A stretch of 64,000 nt of DNA from Variovorax sp. J22G73 (GTDB lineage: Bacteria; Pseudomonadota; Gammaproteobacteria; Burkholderiales; Burkholderiaceae_C). The stretch spans positions 1-64,000 of the forward strand of contig NZ_JASZYK010000019.1 in the NCBI RefSeq assembly GCF_030317035.1, read 5' to 3'. The notes below the pieces were generated by a model, which did no database searches, was not told where the DNA came from, and worked only from the letters and a program-made list of their open reading frames with translations. A program made the translations under genes and the position numbers. Numbering within the stretch: the stretch's first letter is position 1; each line of letters opens with the position of its first letter. This document shows positions 59,318-64,000 of this stretch, piece after piece.

Positions 59318-62110
59318 TCACAGCGGCGGCAGCGGGCGTGACGGCTTGCGCCGCTCGCGCCCATTCCGCCCACCCCGCCCTTCCCGCCGCGGCGCCGCCG
59401 ACTTGCCCGCCCCCTCCTGTCCGAAGGCCAGCGAGCCTTTCACGCGGTCCACGCCGCCGGCCGTGACGACTCCGCCCGCGGCTTTTTCCAGCTGCTCGAC
59501 CATGCGCGCGATGCGGTCGGCCACGTTCTCGTTCGACAGCTTCTCGCGGAACAGCTCGACCATCAGCGGAAACGAAAACGGCGTCGGCCGCGCGAGCGGC
59601 TTCAGCACCAGTTGCTGGGAGGCCATGCGAACCAGGCTGGCACGCAGCCGGCCGATTTCGAGCTCCTGCGCCAGCAGCTCCTGCTCGGCCTGCTGCAACA
59701 GCCGGTTGCCCGGGTCGTACTTGCGGAACACCTCCCAGAACAACGAGGACGAAGCCTGCAGCTGCTTGCCGCTGCGCTTCTCGCCGGGGTAGCCCTGGAA
59801 GATCAACCCCGACACGCGCGCGATCTCGCGAAAACGCCGCTGCGCGAGTTCGCCCGCGTTGAGCGAGGCCAACACCTCGTGCAGCAGCGCCTCGCGTGCA
59901 TCGGAGCTATCGGGACCATCACCGTCACCTTCCCCGTGCAGGCGCAGCACCTGCGGCAGCAGCACCGGCCAATCGACCGGCGTGGCGCTCAGCAGCTCGA
60001 AGCCGTAGTCGTTCACCGCGATGGAGAAGGTGCGCGCCTCGTGCTGCGCCACGCGCCACGCCAGCAGGCTCGCCAGCCCCAGGTGCACATGCCGCCCTGC
60101 GAACGGGTACAGGAACAGGTGCGAGCCTTCGCGCGTGGTCAGCGTCTCGGCCAGCAGCGTCTGCGGCGTGGGCAGGGCCGACCACTGCTGCTGCAGCTCG
60201 AGCAGCGGCCGCACGCATTGCAGCTCGGGTGAGTCGTAGCGGCCCTGGTCCGCCAGGGCCAGCTGCTGCACCACGGCGTCGGCCAGCGTGTTCGACAGCG
60301 GCATGCGCCCGCCGTTCCAGCGCGGCACCGCGGGGCGCTTGCCGCTGGCGCGCCGCACCCAGGCCGTCATGTCGTGGATGCGCACCAGCTCCAGCAGCCG
60401 GCCACCGAAGAGAAAGCAGTCGCCGGGCTTCATGCGCGCGACAAAACCTTCTTCGACGCTGCCGATCTTCGCGCCCGCGAGGTACTGCACCGTCATGCTG
60501 GCGTCGCTCACGATGGTGCCGATGTTCATGCGGTGGCGCCGCGCCAGCCGCGCATCGGGCACGCGCCACACGCCCTCGGCGTCGGGCACGGCGCGCTTGT
60601 AGTCGGGGTAGGCGGCGAGCGCGGCGCCGCCTTGCGACACGAAGTCGAGGCACCACTGCCAGCTTTCGCGCGACAGGTTGTCGTAGGCGGCCGTGCCGCG
60701 CACTTCGCGGTAGAGGTCGTCGGGCACGAAGCCGCCGCCGAGCGCCACCGTCACCAGGTGCTGCACCAGCACGTCGAGCGGCTGGTCGGGCGAGCGGCGC
60801 GCCTCGATGTGCCCCGCCGCAATGGCCGCGCGCGCGGCCGCACCCTCGACCATCTCGATGCTGTGCGTGGGCACCAGCGTGATGCGCGACGGCCGCCCCG
60901 GCGCGTGGCCCGAGCGCCCGGCGCGCTGCAGAAGCCGCGCCACGCCCTTGGGCGAGCCGATCTGCAGCACGCGCTCCACCGGCAGAAAGTCCACGCCCAG
61001 GTCCAGGCTCGACGTGCACACCACCGCCTTCAGCTCGCCGCTCTTCAGGCCCCGCTCTACCCATTCGCGCACCTCGCGGTCGAGCGAGCCGTGGTGCAGC
61101 GCGATGGTGCCGGCCCACTCGGGCTTGGCCTCCAGCAGGGCCTGGTACCAGATCTCCGACTGCGAGCGCGTGTTGGTGAAGACCAGCGTGGTGCTGCTGC
61201 CCGCGATTTCGTCGACGACCTGCGGCAGCATCGTGAGCCCGAGGTGGCCGCCCCACGGAAAGCGCTCTGCGCGCCCGGGCAGCAGCGAATCGATGACGAG
61301 CTTCTTGGGCACCTGGCCTTGCACGAGCACGCCGTCTTCATGGCCCAGCAGGGCATGCATCGCCTCGTGCAGGTTGCCCAGCGTGGCCGACATGCCCCAG
61401 ACCGCGAGGCCTGGGTTCCAGCGCCGCAGGCGCGCCAGCGCGAGTTGCACCTGCACGCCGCGCTTGTTGCCGAGCAGCTCGTGCCATTCGTCGACCACGG
61501 TCATGCGCACGTGGCCGAGCACCTCGTGCGCGTCGGCGCGCGCGAGCAGCAGCGAGAGGCTCTCGGGCGTGGTCACGAGCACCGTGGGCAGGCGCTGGTT
61601 CTGCGCGCTGCGTTCGGACGACGAGGTGTCGCCGCTGCGCGCGCCGGCGCTCCAGGGGTGCACCTCGGCGCCCAGGGCTTCGAGCGGCTGCTGCAGAGCG
61701 CGCAGCGTGTCAGCGGCCAGGGCGCGCATGGGGGTGAGCCACAGCAGGGTGAGCGGCGGGGCCGCGGGGCGGGCCGTGGGCTTGCGGGGTTGCGAGAAGG
61801 CCTGCAGCGCGCCGAGCCACACGGCGTAGGTCTTGCCTGCGCCGGTGGTGGCATGGAGCAGGCCGGACTTGCCTTCGGCAATGGCCTTCCAGACCTCGCG
61901 CTGGAACGTGAAGGGCTTCCATTCGCGCGCGGCGAACCACGCGTCGAGCGCAGCCTTGACGTGGGTCTTGCTCCTTCCCCCTTTGGGGGAAGGCTGGGAT
62001 GGGGGCACGCGGCCTTCGACCGATAGCTGGTCTTCGGTACGCCGCTTGCCCCCACCCCTGCCCTCCCCCGGAGGGGGAGGGAGAAGCTCAGCGTCCGACG
62101 GCGAGCTCAT
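59318..62110 (-). CDS. ligase-associated DEXH-box helicase, Lhr-core type
   Basis: A 930-residue ATP-dependent helicase. Walker A is TTGAGKT (88-94), motif II is DEWH in [16 protein letters not shown], motif III SATLGN, motif [10 protein letters not shown]. It continues into the Lhr winged helix and core domains ([42 protein letters not shown]). The Lys/Arg-rich C-terminal ~30 residues may bind nucleic acid. Residues about 6-49 ([16 protein letters not shown]...) are read from a REP element. ATG overlaps the ligase stop (ATGA). It unwinds DNA-RNA duplexes in the Lhr-LigB repair pathway. Confidence 0.93.
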   Translation of the reverse strand: MSSPSDAELLPPPPGEGRGGGKRRTEDQLSVEGRVPPSQPSPKGGRSKTHVKAALDAWFAAREWKPFTFQREVWKAIAEGKSGLLHATTGAGKTYAVWLGALQAFSQPRKPTARPAAPPLTLLWLTPMRALAADTLRALQQPLEALGAEVHPWSAGARSGDTSSSERSAQNQRLPTVLVTTPESLSLLLARADAHEVLGHVRMTVVDEWHELLGNKRGVQVQLALARLRRWNPGLAVWGMSATLGNLHEAMHALLGHEDGVLVQGQVPKKLVIDSLLPGRAERFPWGGHLGLTMLPQVVDEIAGSSTTLVFTNTRSQSEIWYQALLEAKPEWAGTIALHHGSLDREVREWVERGLKSGELKAVVCTSSLDLGVDFLPVERVLQIGSPKGVARLLQRAGRSGHAPGRPSRITLVPTHSIEMVEGAAARAAIAAGHIEARRSPDQPLDVLVQHLVTVALGGGFVPDDLYREVRGTAAYDNLSRESWQWCLDFVSQGGAALAAYPDYKRAVPDAEGVWRVPDARLARRHRMNIGTIVSDASMTVQYLAGAKIGSVEEGFVARMKPGDCFLFGGRLLELVRIHDMTAWVRRASGKRPAVPRWNGGRMPLSNTLADAVVQQLALADQGRYDSPELQCVRPLLELQQQWSALPTPQTLLAETLTTREGSHLFLYPFAGRHVHLGLASLLAWRVAQHEARTFSIAVNDYGFELLSATPVDWPVLLPQVLRLHGEGDGDGPDSSDAREALLHEVLASLNAGELAQRRFREIARVSGLIFQGYPGEKRSGKQLQASSSLFWEVFRKYDPGNRLLQQAEQELLAQELEIGRLRASLVRMASQQLVLKPLARPTPFSFPLMVELFREKLSNENVADRIARMVEQLEKAAGGVVTAGGVDRVKGSLAFGQEGAGKSAAPRREGRGGRNGRERRKPSRPLPPL
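61966..62094. repeat. REP/BIME-like element inside the helicase gene
   Basis: Two arms, 61969-62010 (CTCCTTCCCCCTTTGGGGG, AAGGCTGGGATGGGGGCA) and 62045-62092 (TTGCCCCCACCCCTGCCCTC, CCCCGGAGGGGGAGGG), face each other. In reverse complement the layout is that of 57958-58080. The element lies wholly within the helicase coding region near its 5' end and keeps the frame. Confidence 0.85.
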
Positions 62111-63786
62111 GACGGCAACAACGCAGCCAGCGTCTGCAAGGTATCCGCCTCCCCCACCGGCTTGTCTTCCCGCCACCGCAGCATCCGCGGAAAGCGCACC
62201 GCGATCCCGCTCTTGTGCCGCGTGCTGCGCGCGATGCCTTCGAAGCCCAGCTCGAACACCAGCGTCGGCTTCACGCTCTTCACCGGGCCGAAGCTCTCCA
62301 CCGTCGTCTTGCGGATGACCGCGTCCACGCGCCCCATCTCCGCATCGGTGAGCCCCGAGTAGGCCTTGGCGAAAGGCACGAGCTTGCGGTCTTGCTGCTC
62401 GGGCGGGCCGTCCCACACCGCGAAGGTGTAGTCGCTGTACAGGCTCGCGCGGCGGCCGTGGCCGCGCTGCGCGTAGATCAGCACGGCGTCGATGCTCAGC
62501 GGCTCGATCTTCCACTTCCACCACACGCCCACGTCCTTGGTGCGGCCCACGCCGTACTGCGCGTCGCGGCGCTTGAGCATCATTCCTTCGACGCCCATGG
62601 TGCGCGCGGCCTCGCGCTGGCGCGCCAGGTCGGCCCAGTCGGTGCCCGTGAGCATCGGGCTCGGCAGCAGCGTCGGATGCTGCATGCGCGCGACCAGGTC
62701 GTCGAGCAGCGCGCGGCGCTCCGACTGCGGCAGCGCGCGCAGGTCTCGCCCTTCCCATTCGAGCAGGTCGTAGGCCAGCAGCACCACCGGAATGTTGCGC
62801 AGCAGCTTCGGCCCCAGCGTCTTGCGGCCGATGCGCTTCTGCAGCTCGGCAAAGGGTTGGACCTTGCCTTCGCCTTCCGGCGCTGCCTCGTCCCTGCGCC
62901 AAACGGCAATCTCGCCGTCGAGCACCGTGCCGTCGGGCAATGCGTCGCCCAGCGCGGCAAGCTCGGGAAAGCGCTCGGTCACCAGTTCTTCGCCGCGCGA
63001 CCACACCCACGCCACGCCCGCGCGCTTCACCAGTTGCGCGCGAATGCCGTCCCACTTCCACTCGACCACCCAGTCGCCCGGCGGCCCCAGCACCGCGTCG
63101 AACTGCTCGACCGGCAGGTTGAACGGATGCGCGAGAAAGAACGGGTACGGCTGCCCGCTGGTCTTCTGCACCTGTTCGGCGCCCGACTCCGGCGCGATGA
63201 GCGCGCTGTAGTCCACGGGCTGCGGCCGCGCGCCGATGTGCGTGTAGCCCATGAGGCGCTGCGCGACGCGCTTGGCGTCGATGCCGCCCACCGCCGCCAG
63301 CGCCTGCGTAACCTGCAGCTTCGACACGCCCACGCGAAACGCGCCGGTGATGAGCTTGAAGTACACCAGCCGCTCCTCGGCCGCGAGCTGGCGCCACTGC
63401 GCGCGCAGGCGGTCGGCCAGTTGCTCGGGCGCGGTCTTCGCGGCGTCGCGCAGCGGCAGCAGGTGCTGCTCGACCCAGGCGGCAAGCCCGAGGTCGTGCG
63501 TTTCATCGGGCGGCGGCAGCAGCAGCGCGATGGTTTCGGCCAGGTCGCCCACGGCGTCGTAGCTCTCGTCGAACAGCCACTCGGGCAGGCCGGCGGATTC
63601 CTGCGCGAGCAGGCGCAACAACTTGGTGGGCACCAGCTGGCGCGGCTTGCCGCCCGCCAAAAAGTAGACGGCCCATGCGGCGTCGGCTGCATCGGCATCG
63701 CGCAGGTAGCGCTGCAGGGCGGCCTGCTTGGCAAGGTTCGACGTGCTGGCGTCGAGCTCGCGGTACAGCGCGGCAAACGCCTTCAT
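62107..63786 (-). CDS. ATP-dependent DNA ligase (LigB/LigC-like, repair-associated)
   Basis: A 559-residue ligase. An N-terminal DNA-binding domain ([39 protein letters not shown]) is followed by the nucleotidyltransferase domain with adenylated Lys244 in [10 protein letters not shown], then [12 protein letters not shown] (motif III), [27 protein letters not shown] (motif IV) and [19 protein letters not shown] (motif V). An OB domain follows. It seals nicks with ATP; the main NAD ligase is not in this window. It is coupled by ATGA to both exonuclease and helicase. Confidence 0.95.
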   Translation of the reverse strand: MKAFAALYRELDASTSNLAKQAALQRYLRDADAADAAWAVYFLAGGKPRQLVPTKLLRLLAQESAGLPEWLFDESYDAVGDLAETIALLLPPPDETHDLGLAAWVEQHLLPLRDAAKTAPEQLADRLRAQWRQLAAEERLVYFKLITGAFRVGVSKLQVTQALAAVGGIDAKRVAQRLMGYTHIGARPQPVDYSALIAPESGAEQVQKTSGQPYPFFLAHPFNLPVEQFDAVLGPPGDWVVEWKWDGIRAQLVKRAGVAWVWSRGEELVTERFPELAALGDALPDGTVLDGEIAVWRRDEAAPEGEGKVQPFAELQKRIGRKTLGPKLLRNIPVVLLAYDLLEWEGRDLRALPQSERRALLDDLVARMQHPTLLPSPMLTGTDWADLARQREAARTMGVEGMMLKRRDAQYGVGRTKDVGVWWKWKIEPLSIDAVLIYAQRGHGRRASLYSDYTFAVWDGPPEQQDRKLVPFAKAYSGLTDAEMGRVDAVIRKTTVESFGPVKSVKPTLVFELGFEGIARSTRHKSGIAVRFPRMLRWREDKPVGEADTLQTLAALLPS

Positions 63787-64000
63787 GGCGTGTCTCCTTC
63801 CCCTTCCGGGGGAAGGTCGGGAAGAACTGGATGAGGGCGCCCGGCATCCCCCTCGGGCGCAGCCGGTGGCTGCACTGCCGCGGAAGCAGCGGGCGCTTCC
63901 TGGTCGTCTTCGTCTCCGTACTCGGTCTTGAAGCCGCGCGCGTCGAGCCCAATCTCCGACAGCCATCGCACCATGACCTGCACGCTGCCGTGCGTGACGA
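63783..64000 (-). CDS. ligase-associated exonuclease, MBL fold (C-terminal part)
   Basis: The reading frame runs off the right end of the window. Visible residues VTHGSVQVMVRWLSEIGLDARGFKTEYGDED match the end of metallo-beta-lactamase-fold exonucleases in the Lhr-LigB cluster (HGxxxxMVRWL...TEYG). The remaining ~35 residues are Ala/Pro-rich, and the last 18 ([18 protein letters not shown]) are read from a REP-like element. Its stop overlaps the ligase ATG. Partial; the 5' end lies beyond 64000. Confidence 0.82.
   Translation of the reverse strand, partial: VTHGSVQVMVRWLSEIGLDARGFKTEYGDEDDQEAPAASAAVQPPAAPEGDAGRPHPVLPDLPPEGEGDTP
63790..63840. repeat. REP-like half element at exonuclease 3' end
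   Basis: CTCCTTCCCCTTCCGGGGG and AAGGTCGGGAAGAACTGGATGAGGG resemble one arm of the elements at 58.0 and 62.0 kb. It overlaps the last 18 codons of the exonuclease gene and ends four bases before the ligase ATG. Confidence 0.65.

Overview
The window comes from a high-GC betaproteobacterium, most likely Variovorax or a close Comamonadaceae relative. This rests on gene content and protein style (pilT/pilU next to the PLP-homeostasis gene, a RutA-F cluster with a TetR-type RutR, DUF2242-like lipoprotein, cytochrome c5) and on the intergenic repeats; no rRNA or species marker is present. There is no prophage, CRISPR array or transposase. Codon usage looks uniform.

Layout. 0-4.5 kb: a self-sufficient CYP102-type P450/reductase fusion and an alpha/beta hydrolase. 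4.6-8.3 kb: a storage-granule block on the minus strand (TetR regulator, two phasin-like proteins and a wax ester synthase/DGAT), three of whose products carry Lys/Ala/Pro-rich histone-H1-like segments. 8.5-16.6 kb: prolyl oligopeptidase, arginase, a MarR-FUSC pair, a lipoprotein, a P-loop kinase, glutamate dehydrogenase and a secreted protein. 16.7-20.2 kb: Lrp regulator, YggS, PilT, PilU. 20.2-23.5 kb: a MerR-MFS efflux unit whose two genes are linked by a 62-bp tandem array of tiny ATGA-coupled ORFs, then a beta-hydroxyacid dehydrogenase. 23.5-27.9 kb: the conserved rsmI / yraN-diaA-BON lipoprotein block, KptA and a LysR regulator. 28-32 kb: HAD-like protein, GST, TauE/SafE transporter, AraC regulator, a small protein, a duplicated putative structured RNA and tRNA-Arg(CCG). 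32.2-39.8 kb: AcrR-type repressor, RND efflux pump (AcrA-AcrB-OprM type), cytochrome c5. 39.9-42.1 kb: three small metabolic or unknown genes.

42.2-54.9 kb is the most coherent block. rutABCDEF (uracil to 3-hydroxypropionate) is followed by rutR and then by an operon of an Fe(II)/2-oxoglutarate oxygenase, a VOC protein, a BMP-type nucleoside/nucleobase ABC importer and a RutB-like cysteine hydrolase. RutR-like boxes lie upstream of both rutA and the oxygenase. I infer that the second operon takes up and oxidises a nucleobase or nucleoside under RutR control, and that the ABC importer replaces the absent RutG permease.

54.9-64 kb: a Rossmann protein, a LemA/TPM trio, then the four-gene ligase-associated DNA repair cluster (PdeM phosphoesterase, Lhr-type helicase, ATP-dependent ligase, exonuclease cut by the window edge) with a thioredoxin-2 gene nested inside. 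REP-like palindromes pepper this end and have entered the coding sequence of the helicase and the exonuclease. Long antisense ORFs throughout are GC-bias shadows and are omitted.
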